NCBI GenBank assembly: GCA_025355245.1
Contig: JANXZZ010000267.1
Coordinates: 1-48,440, forward strand
DNA: 48,440 nucleotides
Source: Pseudomonadota bacterium
Lineage (GTDB): Bacteria > Pseudomonadota > Gammaproteobacteria > Steroidobacterales > Steroidobacteraceae
Reading direction: 5' to 3'
Shown here: positions 24,136 through 33,917 of the stretch, piece after piece
Layout of the letters: each line of letters begins with the position of its first letter
Numbering within the stretch: the first letter of the stretch is position 1
Notes under the pieces: model-generated
What the model saw: only the letters and a program-made list of their open reading frames with translations
What the model was told of the DNA's origin: nothing
Database searches by the model: none
Made by a program: the position numbers and the translations under genes

Positions 24136-25080
24136 TCAGGACTGCCGGGGTTGGCCGGTTTCGCCTCGCTTCAGAAACTTGATCAGCACTCGCTGGCCGA
24201 TCAAGAACGGCGTGCCATCCGCCGAAACCACTACTTCGACGACCCGTTCGTCGGTCGCCTCGTTGCCACGATCGGATTTCAGTTTGCGCAGCCCGAATGT
24301 CGCCGCGATGCGCAGCACGCGTCCGGTCGCGATTTTCGCGGGATCGGCCTCCGGAATGATCTCCGCCACCTGACCGACGTAAACGCTGGACAGCGCGCTC
24401 TCAACGATCTCCGCACGGACGATGTGCGGGCTGGCCGGCTCCAGATCGAACATGTCGGACACGTTGAGAGTCGAAGCGCCGGCGCCGGGGTTGGCGTAGC
24501 GCCGGATGATCTTGCCGTCCATTGGGGCACGAATGATGGTCAAGTCCTCGCTGTACTCGGCTTGCGCCACCTGCGCGCGCGCAGTGCGAACGTTTGCCTG
24601 TTGGACTTCGAGTTGTGCTTGCGCCGTTGCGACGGCATCCCGCGCCTGATCGAGTTGCTGCTTGGGCACGAGGTTCGACGCCACGAGATTCTGCAACCGT
24701 TCCAGCTCGCGTCGGGTGGTCGCGATGTTGAGTTGGGTGAGCGCCAACTGGCTGTCGGATTGAGCCAGCGCGGCTTTGGCACTGCCGACGGCGAGCCTTG
24801 AGTCGTCGTCCTCTTGCCGGGCGAGGACTTGACCTTTGCGCACGACGTCGCCCTCCTGGACGACCACCTCCTTGATGATGCCGGGCCGACGCGCCGCGAC
24901 CTCGACGATGCCTCCTTCGACATCGACTTTGCCGTTGGCGATCGTGCTGTAGCGCGACGGCGGAACACGGGAATCGACCTTGTCGCTCGCCCCACCCTGG
25001 CTGCAACCCCCGAGGCCGAGCGTCAGCGACACGACGGCGGCCAGCAGTAGGGGTGACGCAACGACTGCGATGCGGCTCAT
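24136..25080 (-). CDS. HlyD/DevB-like periplasmic adaptor lipoprotein
   Basis: 314 residues with a lipoprotein signal ending LGLGGC (Cys26). Biotinyl-lipoyl half-motifs (GIIKEVVVQEGDVVRKGQVL; APMDGKIIRRYANPG) flank a long helical hairpin of about residues 100-180 rich in Gln/Ala/Leu, and a beta-barrel part contains VGQVAEIIPEADP. This is the membrane-fusion protein of a DevBCA/MacAB-type exporter. It is last in the operon and overlaps the ATPase stop (ATGA). An outer-membrane TolC partner is not in the window. Confidence 0.9.
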   Translation of the reverse strand: MSRIAVVASPLLLAAVVSLTLGLGGCSQGGASDKVDSRVPPSRYSTIANGKVDVEGGIVEVAARRPGIIKEVVVQEGDVVRKGQVLARQEDDDSRLAVGSAKAALAQSDSQLALTQLNIATTRRELERLQNLVASNLVPKQQLDQARDAVATAQAQLEVQQANVRTARAQVAQAEYSEDLTIIRAPMDGKIIRRYANPGAGASTLNVSDMFDLEPASPHIVRAEIVESALSSVYVGQVAEIIPEADPAKIATGRVLRIAATFGLRKLKSDRGNEATDERVVEVVVSADGTPFLIGQRVLIKFLKRGETGQPRQS

Positions 25081-25814
25081 ACGCGGCTCCCGTTGGCTCG
25101 CTGGGGGTCGAAGGCCGGAGGCGGGCCGATCATGCGATCGCTCAGAATCTTGCCGTCCTCCATCTGGATGATCCGGTCAGCGTGGGCTTCGAGGCGCGGA
25201 TCGTGCGTCACAACCACGATCGCGGCGCCACGCTCCTTCGCCGCCTGATGGAGCAGTTGGATCATGATTTGACCGTTGGCTGAGTCAAGCGCTGACGTCG
25301 GTTCGTCGGCAAAAACCAGCGACGGCGATTTCGCCAAAGCGCGCGCGATGGCGACACGTTGCTTTTCCCCACCTGAGAGTTCCGCTGGCTTTTGTAGCAG
25401 GCGTTCGCCGAGCCCGACGGACTTGAGGACCGCCGTCGCACGCGCGCGTGATTCGCGCCTGGCGACGCCGCAGTACTTCAGCACCTGTTCGACCTGCTCG
25501 GTCGCATTCAATGACGGGAACAGATTGAATCCCTGGAATATGAATCCGCAGTGGTCGAGCCTGAAGCGGTCGACCTCGCCGGCCCGCTTCGACCAGAGGT
25601 CCTCGCCGAGCGCAACCACCGCACCCTCGTCGGGTCTCATCAGGCCCGACAGCGCCGCGATCAGCGTCGATTTTCCGGAGCCCGACGGACCCATGATCAT
25701 AGTCACCTGACCGTGGTACGCGTTGAAGTCGATGTTCTTCAGAACCGTCTGCCGCGTCTTGCCAATCTTGTAGGCCTTGCTGAGGCCCCTGGCTTCGATG
25801 GCCAACCGACTCAC
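25077..25814 (-). CDS. ABC exporter ATP-binding protein, MacB/LolD/DevA type
   Basis: 245 residues from GTG 25814, which overlaps the permease stop (GTGA); much longer upstream open frame is antisense to nothing useful and inside the permease. Walker A GPSGSGKST, Q-loop FIFQGFNLFPSLNATEQ, signature LSGGEKQR, Walker B LVFADEPTSALD, switch His in VVTHDPR. The LSGGEKQRVAIARAL and NLFPSLNA segments are characteristic of the MacB/LolD branch that works with FtsX-type permeases. Drives export with its two neighbours. Confidence 0.93.
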   Translation of the reverse strand: MSRLAIEARGLSKAYKIGKTRQTVLKNIDFNAYHGQVTMIMGPSGSGKSTLIAALSGLMRPDEGAVVALGEDLWSKRAGEVDRFRLDHCGFIFQGFNLFPSLNATEQVEQVLKYCGVARRESRARATAVLKSVGLGERLLQKPAELSGGEKQRVAIARALAKSPSLVFADEPTSALDSANGQIMIQLLHQAAKERGAAIVVVTHDPRLEAHADRIIQMEDGKILSDRMIGPPPAFDPQRANGSRV

Positions 25815-26950
25815 CGCAGCAGATCCGCGGGTTGGCTCTTCTTCAGCACGCGCAGCGACAATACTCCCGACAGCAGCGCGACCAGAAGCAGCGTCACCGC
25901 GACCGGAATGTCGATGAATATCGGAAAGTCGAGCGGGACCCCGAAGGCTTTTGCGATCGACCAGACCGCGGCCGTGGACAACGCCGTGAGCACGAGCCCG
26001 GCGAGTCCGACCCACGCACTCAATTCCATGACCACGAGCCGCAGACTGTTCATCGAAACACCGAGCGCCCGCAGGCTCGCGAACTCCTTGATGTTGGCGA
26101 GCAGGGCTCCCTGCAAGGTTTGCCAGGTGATGACGATGCCGATGAAGCTGCCGATGACCACGGCAAAGCCGATGATCACGACGATTCCACCTTCTTTGAG
26201 CATCGACTTCTGGCTCGCGCTGGATAGCTCCTCGCGCGACCACGCTTTGTATTGGCCGTGACCCATGACGTTGAGTTCCGCGGCGACCCGCCTCGATTGC
26301 GTGGGATCCTTTATCTTAACGACCAGCGCGCCGACTCGCGGGCCGTCGTTGTACTGGTGCAGCAGCTTCGCGGTCTGCGGCGAGACGAACGTGATGGCAT
26401 TGAACATCGTCGGATAGCCGGACGTGACCCCGCGTACCCGGACGGAATAGCCGTTCATCTTGGCCTTGTCGCCGACTTGCACCCCGAGTTTGCCGAGGCT
26501 TGAGCGGTCGACTATGACTGCGAAGGGCTCCTGCAGGTCTTCGATGAGAGCATCCGTGAAGTCGCTCGGCAGCGTTACTGCGCCTTTGATGGGGTCGACG
26601 ATGACGAGCTGGACGCCGCTGTCCTTGGCCGGTTGGCCGTCGGTCGGGAAGTTTGACCACGAGACGAATCCAATGTTGAGTGGCTGGACTTCGACAACCG
26701 AGGGGTGCTCGTAGATCTCCGGAATGATACGGCGCGGCTGTCCCGCGCCCGTATCGAAGACACTGTCGGACTCGGGCGGCAACACCATGACGTCTGCGGG
26801 CGATCGATCGACGGTCGCCGTCCACGACTTGCTCATGCCCATAAACATGCCAGTCATGGCGAGGACGAGGAGGCCCGCCACCGCGAGCGCGATCACGGCG
26901 GCGAGGTAGCGCCGCCATTCGTAGAGCAGAGTGGAGAGGGCCAGTGACAT
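25811..26950 (-). CDS. FtsX/MacB-type ABC permease (DevC-like)
   Basis: 379 residues. An N-terminal helix (about 17-40, RRYLAAVIALAVAGLLVLAM) is followed by a large periplasmic domain (about 45-260). Three C-terminal helices are then seen around VVIIGFAVVIGSFIGIVITW, LSAWVGLAGLVLTALSTAA and IPVAVTLLLVALLSGVLSL. This four-helix layout is the type VII ABC (mechanotransmission) fold. The conserved cytoplasmic segment KEFASLRALGVS is present. It heads the three-gene operon permease-ATPase-adaptor. Substrate may be a lipid, glycolipid, peptide or drug. Confidence 0.92.
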   Translation of the reverse strand: MSLALSTLLYEWRRYLAAVIALAVAGLLVLAMTGMFMGMSKSWTATVDRSPADVMVLPPESDSVFDTGAGQPRRIIPEIYEHPSVVEVQPLNIGFVSWSNFPTDGQPAKDSGVQLVIVDPIKGAVTLPSDFTDALIEDLQEPFAVIVDRSSLGKLGVQVGDKAKMNGYSVRVRGVTSGYPTMFNAITFVSPQTAKLLHQYNDGPRVGALVVKIKDPTQSRRVAAELNVMGHGQYKAWSREELSSASQKSMLKEGGIVVIIGFAVVIGSFIGIVITWQTLQGALLANIKEFASLRALGVSMNSLRLVVMELSAWVGLAGLVLTALSTAAVWSIAKAFGVPLDFPIFIDIPVAVTLLLVALLSGVLSLRVLKKSQPADLLR

Positions 26951-27732
26951 ATGGCGGATCGGCGAACCTTGACTCAGCGTTTAAGCGTTAGGGCCGTTCG
27001 CAGGCATCTAGTTCCGGCGCGGACCGCGGCAAGCGGTAGAGCCGAGCGGGTCGACTGCTGCGGTCGCTTTGTCGGCGCCGCCGCAACGACTTGGGCGACG
27101 TGCGGACCGCCGCGCGCGAAGGAGAGCGGAGGATCTACCCGGCGGCCAAATCCGGCGCCGAACAAATTTAACATAACTATCAAGTAATCCATCTATTTAT
27201 CAATAGCTTACCTCACGTAACTGTGCGGTCAGGATTCTATTCGGTCTCCATCCACCGCTGCACGTTTCATAGCTCAGCTTGCACCGTTGACTCGCGTGAG
27301 TTCGGCTGTCGCGTGCAAACCGTTCCATCGATCCAGGCTCAGGGCGGCGGGTGAACCGCGCTGGCAGATCCATCCTTGACGCGGCCGACATCTTCTAACG
27401 GAGATCGCGATCCAGGGTACCGCCTCGCACCCAGAGCACCCAAGAATCCCATCATTCTTCGAGTCCGGTACGGCTTTCGGTCGCGCTCGCCTTTGCACAC
27501 GATTCTTTGATCGCGGGACGGCCCGGACGCCCCGCCGGTGGTGGGGGTGACGCTGGGAATAGATCGGCCGAGCCGGCGCTGCGGTGGGGCCCGCGGTACG
27601 CTCTGGCAGCGGGTGCCTCGATGGTGGCCAGTATGCGCTTGCCGAGGCGGACGATGCCCGCACGAGCATCGCGGGTGGATCGAGATGGCGAGAACTTGCC
27701 GTGCGCGCCGGTGGTGCAGAGAAAGAGGTCCG
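26951..27732. other. 782-base region without a recognisable gene; A/T-rich island inside
   Basis: No frame on either strand resembles a known protein. The stretch 27155-27250 is markedly A/T-rich compared with the window and lies upstream of the export operon (minus) and the cysteine synthase (plus), so it probably holds their promoters. On the minus strand a TTGATA occurs (27203-27198) but no -10 box sits at a normal distance. Confidence 0.5.
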
Positions 27733-28785
27733 ATGAACGTGAAATCGAACGACATACGCGATGGGGCGATCCCGGCGATCGGGAATACGCCGCTCATCCG
27801 GCTGCGACATCTGTCGGAAATCACCGGCTGCGAGATCCTGGCGAAGGCGGAGTTTATGAACCCGGGTGGCTCCGTCAAGGACCGCGCGGCGCTCTCGATC
27901 GTGTTGGACGCCGAGCGGCGGCAGCTGCTCCGGCCCGGAGGCACGATCGTCGAGGGCACCGCCGGCAACACCGGCATCGGACTTTCGGTCGTCGCCAACG
28001 CGCGCGGCTACCGAGTCGTCATCGTGATTCCCGATACGCAGTCGAAGGAGAAGAAGGACACGTTGAAACTCTTCGGTGCGACGCTTCACGAAGTGCCGGC
28101 GGTGCCTTACAAGAATCCGAATCAGTACGTGCACGTTGCCGAACGGCTGGCGGCGAGTCTCGCGCGTTCCGAACCGGGCGGCGCAATCTGGGCCCGGCAA
28201 TTCGACAACCTCGCCAATCGCGCGGGTCATTATTCGACCACTGGACCCGAGATCTGGTCGCAGACCGGCGGCACGATCGACGGCTTCGTCAGCGTGGTCG
28301 GCACCGGTGGCACGCTCTCCGGCGTTGCGATGGCCCTGCGGGAGCGCAAGCCCGGCATCAAGATTGCGCTCGCCGACCCGCCCGGCGCTGCGCTCTACAA
28401 CTACTACACGCGCGGCGAGCTCAGCAGTACCGGTTCGTCAATCACCGAGGGTATCGGCCAGGGCCGGATCACCGGCAACCTAGCGGATCTCGCCGTGGAT
28501 TTCGCCTACCAGGTTCCGGACGAGGAAACCGTGCAGGCAGTGTTCGACCTGCTGCAACACGAGGGACTCTGCGTCGGCGCGTCGACGGGCGTCAACCTGG
28601 TGGGGGCCGCGCGCCTTGCGCGCGAGCTCGGCCCCGGGCATACGATCGTCACGATGCTGACCGATTCGGGACTTCGCTATCAGTCGCGCCTGTTCAATCC
28701 CGACTTTCTGCGTTCGCGCAACCTGCCGGTGCCGCCGTGGCTGGCGCGTGAACCGGGAACGTTGCCCACCGGGACGCTCACCTGA
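27733..28785 (+). CDS. Cysteine synthase (O-acetylserine sulfhydrylase family, PLP)
   Basis: 350 residues from ATG 27733, preceded by AAAGAGG. PLP-binding Lys lies in NPGGSVKDRAAL; substrate loop EGTAGNTGIGLSVVA; phosphate-binding GTGGTLSGVA; and a late AGASTG-equivalent VGASTGVNLV. The C-terminal LRYQSRLFNPDFLRSRNL matches the longer CysK-like subgroup rather than compact CysM. Catalyses formation of cysteine from O-acetylserine and sulfide; related enzymes make other beta-substituted alanines. It stands alone. Confidence 0.9.
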   Translation: MNVKSNDIRDGAIPAIGNTPLIRLRHLSEITGCEILAKAEFMNPGGSVKDRAALSIVLDAERRQLLRPGGTIVEGTAGNTGIGLSVVANARGYRVVIVIPDTQSKEKKDTLKLFGATLHEVPAVPYKNPNQYVHVAERLAASLARSEPGGAIWARQFDNLANRAGHYSTTGPEIWSQTGGTIDGFVSVVGTGGTLSGVAMALRERKPGIKIALADPPGAALYNYYTRGELSSTGSSITEGIGQGRITGNLADLAVDFAYQVPDEETVQAVFDLLQHEGLCVGASTGVNLVGAARLARELGPGHTIVTMLTDSGLRYQSRLFNPDFLRSRNLPVPPWLAREPGTLPTGTLT

Positions 28786-29034
28786 ACGCCGATCGTGTAC
28801 CTCACCGGTCAGCGACGCACCGTCCTGGATTCTCGGTAGCGGCGGGAACGCGAGTTTCCGCGGTGCCACCAACAGGAACTTTGGGGAACAGCTTGCCGGC
28901 CAATGCGGCCCGCGTGCGCTGCTATCGCCGACTCGAGCCGTCGACGAGCGATTGCGACACAGAGTTCGAGTGCCGGTGAACGTATATCATGTTCATGAAT
29001 CAACTCTGTTCGATCGTCTGCGGGGATTTCCGAA

Positions 29035-30291
29035 GTGCCGTTGACAACGATGGCGACCGCCTGGCCGCTGCTCCTCGGTATGGGTGTATTGATGCTGGGT
29101 GCGGGCCTTCAGGCGACGCTCCTCGGCGTTCGCGCAACGCTCGAGGAGTTTCCGACGGCGGTCACCGGCATCGTGATGTCCTGCTACTACGTGGGCTATC
29201 TCGTCGGAACCCTCGCCGCGCCGCAGCTGATACGTAGCGTCGGACACATCCGCGTGTTTGCGGCGCTCGCGGCGATCGCCTCGGCCGCCACTCTCGTCCA
29301 AGGGGCGTTTGTGCACCCGGTGCCGTGGGCCGCCATGCGCATGGTGTCCGGACTATGTTTCGCCGGCATCTACGTGGTCGCTGAGAGCTGGCTCAACGCG
29401 CGTGCCACCCGCAGCAACCGCTCGAGAATGCTGGCCGTCTACATGGTGGTCCTCTACGTCGGTCTTGGCGCCGCCCAGTTCCTGCTGACGCTCTCGAACC
29501 CCCGGACCTCCGCCCCGTTCATGCTGGTCTCGGCCCTGATTTCGCTGGCGCTGGTTCCGCTCGTCTTGGCCCCTCAGCCAACGCCCGCCGTCGACGTACC
29601 AAGCACGGTCCGCTACCGCGACCTCTACCGCTTTTCGCCTCTCGGCGTCGTCGCGGTCACGGTGGCGGGCGTACTCACGTCCATTATCTTCTCGATGGGC
29701 CCTGTGTACGCGCGGCTGAGCGGACTCGACACGACAGGTATCGCGACGTTCATGGCCGTGAGCATCCTCGCCGGGGTCGCAACCCAATACCCCATCGGCA
29801 CGCTTGCCGATCGCATGGACCGTCGCGCGGTGATCGCCGGCGTATGCACGGCCGCGACGGTGCTCGCTGCAAGCATCGTCGCGTTCGAGGAGATGCCGAG
29901 TCTGCTGTTTCTGACAGTGTCGGGTCTCTTCAGCGGCCTTGTCTTGACGATCTATTCCCTCGGCATCTCGCACGTCAACGACCGGCTCGAGCCCTCGCAA
30001 ATGGTCGCTGCAAGCGGCGCTTTGCTTCTCATGAATGGCGCCGGAGCCATCGCCGGCCCGGTGCTCGTCAGCAGCCTGATGACGGCTTTCGGAGCCCGTG
30101 CATATTTTGCGACGCTCGCCCTGCTGTGCGGCGGTCTGACGCTTCATTGCTTGTGGCGCAGGATTCGACGGGAGCCGGTACCGGTCGAGCGGAGAGGTCC
30201 GTTCATCAACGCGCAGCCGCAGCCGTGCGGCTCAATCGACGGCTCGCACTGGGCTGAATCGGCCCTTCCGCCAAAACCTCCAGCACATTGA
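29035..30291 (+). CDS. MFS transporter, YcaD-like
   Basis: 418 residues, about twelve helices, with the loop-2/3 region YVGYLVGTLAAPQLIRSVGHIRVFA and the RMVSGLCFAGIYVVAESWLN stretch of YcaD-type permeases. ESWLN and the later GISHVNDRL are well conserved in that subgroup. GTG 29035 is used; ATG 29050 is an equally good start. Substrate unknown. Its C-terminal 35 residues are hydrophilic. Confidence 0.88.
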   Translation: MPLTTMATAWPLLLGMGVLMLGAGLQATLLGVRATLEEFPTAVTGIVMSCYYVGYLVGTLAAPQLIRSVGHIRVFAALAAIASAATLVQGAFVHPVPWAAMRMVSGLCFAGIYVVAESWLNARATRSNRSRMLAVYMVVLYVGLGAAQFLLTLSNPRTSAPFMLVSALISLALVPLVLAPQPTPAVDVPSTVRYRDLYRFSPLGVVAVTVAGVLTSIIFSMGPVYARLSGLDTTGIATFMAVSILAGVATQYPIGTLADRMDRRAVIAGVCTAATVLAASIVAFEEMPSLLFLTVSGLFSGLVLTIYSLGISHVNDRLEPSQMVAASGALLLMNGAGAIAGPVLVSSLMTAFGARAYFATLALLCGGLTLHCLWRRIRREPVPVERRGPFINAQPQPCGSIDGSHWAESALPPKPPAH

Positions 30292-30394
30292 CTCGGCCAC
30301 CCCTCCCTCGATCATCGCGGGTGGATCGCGAGAGGCGACCACGAACCTGGCCTGCTATTTGGGCGCCTGACCGGAATCCGGCGCGGGGATCCCC

Positions 30395-31324
30395 TTAGAC
30401 TCGATTCGTCGGCTCGAGCCGCACCTGCTCGTACCAGCGAAGCACGCGCAGTGCCCTGAGCGTGTTCCATCGGCTCGCCTGGCCCACCGACTCGCCGAGA
30501 GACAGCGCAAGCGCCTCGTCGTGCGAGCGATCGAGGAGCCATCGACCGTCGGGCTGCCGCCGGCTCTCGACGACGCGCAGGGCATCCCGCAGGCGCGCAT
30601 CCGGCGCGATGCCCGCGTCCCGGAAATAGTCGAGCGCGCGGAGCACGTCGTAGTGGTAGCGGGGCGGGTACGCGAAATTCAGGAACGCCGGATCCGCAAC
30701 CTCGCCGGTTGAGCGGCGACGAAAGAGTCCGCGCTCGAGCAGGTAGTCAGCGCCGCGCCGTCGGGCCGCCGCGACCTCGGGCACGGACCCGACCGCACGT
30801 TCGTATTCATGCAAGCCTTCCAGCACGCAGATGGTGGTGTGGTACGACGAGCGCACGCTCTTCGGGCTGTCGCAGTTCCATCCACCGTCGTCGAGTTGTT
30901 CGCCCACGAGTCGCTGCGCGAGGCTCTCGGTCGGATGCCCGAAGTACGCGCCGAGCGCGAGCGTGCCGCCGTTGATGCAGGGCTCGACCTCACCCTCGAA
31001 GAACGGCTTCTTGCCGAACTCCTCATCCCAGCGAAAGCCCGTCTGGAGACGTTCAACGGCCGAGCCGACGCTCGGGTCGGCGCGATCGACGCCGGTCGCA
31101 CGAAGCAGGAGCATCGTGAACAGCGTTGGCAACCAGACGGGGGTGCCGGTGCGGTGCCACGAGCCGTCAGAAGCTTGACGGGCGAGAATTTCAGCGCCGA
31201 CCCCTTCGTGAGGCACGCGCGCGCGCTCCGCGGCGACCTCCGCCGGTGGGGCGTCCGTGAGGTCTCGCAGCGCCTGCCAGCGGATCGCCGGGTCGGAGTC
31301 GAGCAACCAGTCGATGGAATCCAC
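30395..31324 (-). CDS. Squalene-cyclase/prenyltransferase alpha-alpha barrel-like protein
   Basis: 309 residues from GTG 31324. Repeats resemble QW motifs of the terpenoid cyclase/prenyltransferase fold: QASDGSWHRTGTPVW, LDDGGWNCDSP, SRRQPDGRWLLDR. The SSYHTTICVLEGLHEYERA and YHYDVLRALDYFRDAG stretches fit helical hairpins. It lacks the DXDD acid motif of class II cyclases, is about half their length and has no signal peptide, so a true cyclase activity is unlikely. It is divergent from the sensor kinase across 139 bases. Confidence 0.78.
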   Translation of the reverse strand: MDSIDWLLDSDPAIRWQALRDLTDAPPAEVAAERARVPHEGVGAEILARQASDGSWHRTGTPVWLPTLFTMLLLRATGVDRADPSVGSAVERLQTGFRWDEEFGKKPFFEGEVEPCINGGTLALGAYFGHPTESLAQRLVGEQLDDGGWNCDSPKSVRSSYHTTICVLEGLHEYERAVGSVPEVAAARRRGADYLLERGLFRRRSTGEVADPAFLNFAYPPRYHYDVLRALDYFRDAGIAPDARLRDALRVVESRRQPDGRWLLDRSHDEALALSLGESVGQASRWNTLRALRVLRWYEQVRLEPTNRV

Positions 31325-31463
31325 GGCGCGATTTTACGCCCGAAAGTGGTGAGGATGCGGCGCAGCACCTGCCGGCCGTCGCACTTGCCTTGGGACTGGT
31401 GGCCGCGTATAGCGGATAGGGCTTCGGCCTTCGCAAAAGGTCGCCGTCGACTCGGAGGGCAGG

Positions 31464-33869
31464 ATGCGCACCGGCGCAGAGCACAAAGACTGGGTCGCCG
31501 CCGTCGAGGCGATCGTGAGCGGCGCGCCCGCGTCGGGCGCGGAGCCGAATGCACTCGGCGCCCAGGTCCGGCTGCTCGCCTTGCTGGGTTCCGCGGCACC
31601 CCTCGACGTGCTGCTCGACGGGCTCGCTACGTACGTCGAAAGCTGGACCGAGGGCCTGAACTGCACGGTAATGATCGTCGATCCGACCGGCAAGCTGTTG
31701 CTGCCGAGCGCCGCCCCGAGCCTACCGCCCTCCTATGCACAGGCCATCGGGCCGGTAACCATCAAGGCAGGGCAGGGCTGCTGTGGCACCGCCGCGGCGA
31801 CCCGCGAAACGGTCGTTGTCGACGACGTCGAGCAATCGGAGCTTTGGGTCGGATACGCGCCGATTGCGATCGCTCACGGCCTGCGTGCCTGCTGGTCGGT
31901 CCCGATAGTTGACGACGCGCGCGCATTGCTCGGCACGCTCGCCCTCTACTACCGAGAAAGGCGAACGCCCTCGACGCGGGAGCTGGACCTCATTCAGTTC
32001 GCGGCCTCTCTCGCCGCGTTCGTCATCCGGCGGCACCGGGACACTGAGAAGGTGCGGGCGAGCGAGGCCCGAGTTGAGGCCGCCGTCCGGGGGACCGCCA
32101 TCGGCCTGTGGGAGGCCAACCGCAGGGGCGAATTCCGATGGTTCGACAACTGGTGCGAGCGCTTCGACGTCGACCCCTGCACCGGTGACGACGGGTACAC
32201 GCGGTGGTGCGCGCGCGTGCATCCCGACGATCTTCAGCGCTACCTGGCTCCGGACGACGGCTTCTGGCTTGGCGTCGGCGACCACTACACGGTCGAGTAC
32301 CGGATCCGGACCAACAGCGGCGGTTGGCGATGGCTACACGAACGCGGAAAGGTGACGGCCCGCGGCGGCGACGGCGCGCCACTCGATTTTGTCGGTGTGT
32401 GCTTCGACATCGAAAATCGCAAGCAGATGGAAGACGCGCTAAGAAAAGCCGAGGACCGCTACGACGTCGCGGTCCACGCTGCGCGACTGCCGGTCTGGGA
32501 ATACGACATTGCGAGCGACACTGTCAGCGGCAACGTCTATTGGCACGAAGCGCTCGGCTATCGCGCCACCGAGAAGGACTCCGCGCCGCGACTGGAGAGC
32601 TGGTTGAGCGACGTCCACCCGGACGATATCGCGGCACAGGGCCGCCACTTCGCCGGGGGAATGGTCGACGGCGCGGGGTACTACGAATCGGAGCTCCGCA
32701 TACGCACGGCGCGCGGGGACTACAAGTGGCTTCTGGACCGCGGCCGCGTGGTTGAACGCAATGCTGACGGAACGCCGCGCAGGGTGGTCGGCGTTTCGGT
32801 CGATATCGATGCGCAAAAGCAAATGGAACACACCTTGCGCCAGAGCGAGCTTCGCCTAGAGACGGCGCTGTGGAGTTCTAAGGCGGCGTACTGGACGATC
32901 GACGTGGGTGCGGATCGTGCGGAAATGAGTTCGCAGTTTTTTGAGCTCACCGGCATCGATCGGCGAGCCTGGGAAAGCGAACGGCACGCCTGGAACTCCC
33001 GCATGCACCCCGACGACCGCGTCACCGCGCGGCGCGTCTACGAGGACTACGTTTCGGGCCGCATCGATTTCTACGAGTGTGAGTACCGGCTTCGGACGCC
33101 GCGCGGCTGGGTCTGGATGCACGACCGCGGACACGTGATCGAGCGGGACACCGCGGGACGTCCGCGGGTGATCGCCGGAACGACCCAGGATGCGGGCGCA
33201 CGCAAGTCACTCGAGCGCGCGATCGTCGAGGCGACGAGGACGGAGCAGCGCCGACTGAGCCACGAGCTCCATGACGGCCTAGGGCAGGAGCTGTCCGGCA
33301 TCCATTTTATGCTCTCAAGCCTCGTAAAGCGCCTGCACAGCGAAGGATCCGCGGTTGCAGACGAGCTGGAGCAGGCGGCTGCCCTCGTCCGTCAGTCGGT
33401 TGCGACGACGCGCTCGATTGCACACGGGCTAGCGCCAGCGAGCCTGACGCGGGGCGGCCTACGGGTGGCGCTGCAGGAGCTCGCGCAGAATGTGTCGAAG
33501 ACGTACGGAATTAGCATCGAGTGCGTAAGCAATGAGTGGAACGCGATGGCGATCTCGGAGACGGCGGCTCAGAACCTGTACCGGATGTCGCAGGAGGCGC
33601 TGACGAACGCGCGCCGACACGGTGCAGCCACCGCCATCACGATCGCGACCCACCTTGTCGGGGGAGTACTCGAAGTCTCGATCACCGATAACGGCTCCGG
33701 AATGCCACCGTCACCGCCGCAGGCGACGGGCATGGGCCTCAGAATCATGGCCCACCGTGCGCAAACGATCGGCGCGGTGCTCTCGATCGACGGCGGGCCC
33801 GGCGGCGGAACCCGGGTTGTCGTCCGCTATCCGCTCGTCCAGGTCGAGACCCCGTCCTGCGGCAACTGA
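31464..33869 (+). CDS. Soluble sensor histidine kinase: GAF, three PAS, HisKA_3, HATPase
   Basis: 801 residues from ATG 31464 with GGAGGGCAGG just upstream. A GAF-like domain (about 40-190) is followed by three PAS_3/PAC units (about 205-320, 330-455, 465-585), each with an HPDD or similar (VHPDDLQRY, VHPDDIAAQ, MHPDDRVTA) and W-x-W-L/M-H/D-x-R-G. HisKA_3 has SHELHDGLGQEL (phospho-His about 603). The ATPase domain has NLYRMSQEALTNARRHG, DNGSGMP and GMGLRIMAHRA. It should signal to a NarL/LuxR-type regulator; none is adjacent. No membrane helix: cytoplasmic sensing. Confidence 0.93.
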   Translation: MRTGAEHKDWVAAVEAIVSGAPASGAEPNALGAQVRLLALLGSAAPLDVLLDGLATYVESWTEGLNCTVMIVDPTGKLLLPSAAPSLPPSYAQAIGPVTIKAGQGCCGTAAATRETVVVDDVEQSELWVGYAPIAIAHGLRACWSVPIVDDARALLGTLALYYRERRTPSTRELDLIQFAASLAAFVIRRHRDTEKVRASEARVEAAVRGTAIGLWEANRRGEFRWFDNWCERFDVDPCTGDDGYTRWCARVHPDDLQRYLAPDDGFWLGVGDHYTVEYRIRTNSGGWRWLHERGKVTARGGDGAPLDFVGVCFDIENRKQMEDALRKAEDRYDVAVHAARLPVWEYDIASDTVSGNVYWHEALGYRATEKDSAPRLESWLSDVHPDDIAAQGRHFAGGMVDGAGYYESELRIRTARGDYKWLLDRGRVVERNADGTPRRVVGVSVDIDAQKQMEHTLRQSELRLETALWSSKAAYWTIDVGADRAEMSSQFFELTGIDRRAWESERHAWNSRMHPDDRVTARRVYEDYVSGRIDFYECEYRLRTPRGWVWMHDRGHVIERDTAGRPRVIAGTTQDAGARKSLERAIVEATRTEQRRLSHELHDGLGQELSGIHFMLSSLVKRLHSEGSAVADELEQAAALVRQSVATTRSIAHGLAPASLTRGGLRVALQELAQNVSKTYGISIECVSNEWNAMAISETAAQNLYRMSQEALTNARRHGAATAITIATHLVGGVLEVSITDNGSGMPPSPPQATGMGLRIMAHRAQTIGAVLSIDGGPGGGTRVVVRYPLVQVETPSCGN

Positions 33870-33879
33870 GCCCACGACG

Positions 33880-33917
33880 CGATTGCCCCGGCCAGAGAGG
33901 CCCGGGCGGGGCAATCG
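33880..33917 (+). terminator. Strong GC-rich hairpin after the sensor kinase gene
   Basis: A 14-base arm CGATTGCCCCGGCC (33880-33893) pairs with GGGCGGGGCAATCG (33904-33917) with one mismatch around a 10-base loop, starting 11 bases after the kinase stop. Location fits a terminator or 3' stabiliser, although no T-run follows. The remaining 33918-34316 shows no recognisable gene. Confidence 0.5.

Noticed and set aside
24136-26950. Permease-ATPase-adaptor set as a complete new secretion system
   Set aside because: All three parts fit the known DevBCA/MacAB exporter class; nothing unusual in order or motifs.
27155-27250. A/T-rich island as an attachment site or origin
   Set aside because: No direct repeats, integrase gene, DnaA-box cluster or tRNA nearby; most simply a promoter region.
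27669-30335. 16-base direct repeat CATCGCGGGTGGATCG at about 27669 and 30316
   Set aside because: One pair of this length in a GC-rich 48-kb window is compatible with chance, and neither copy borders a recognisable element.
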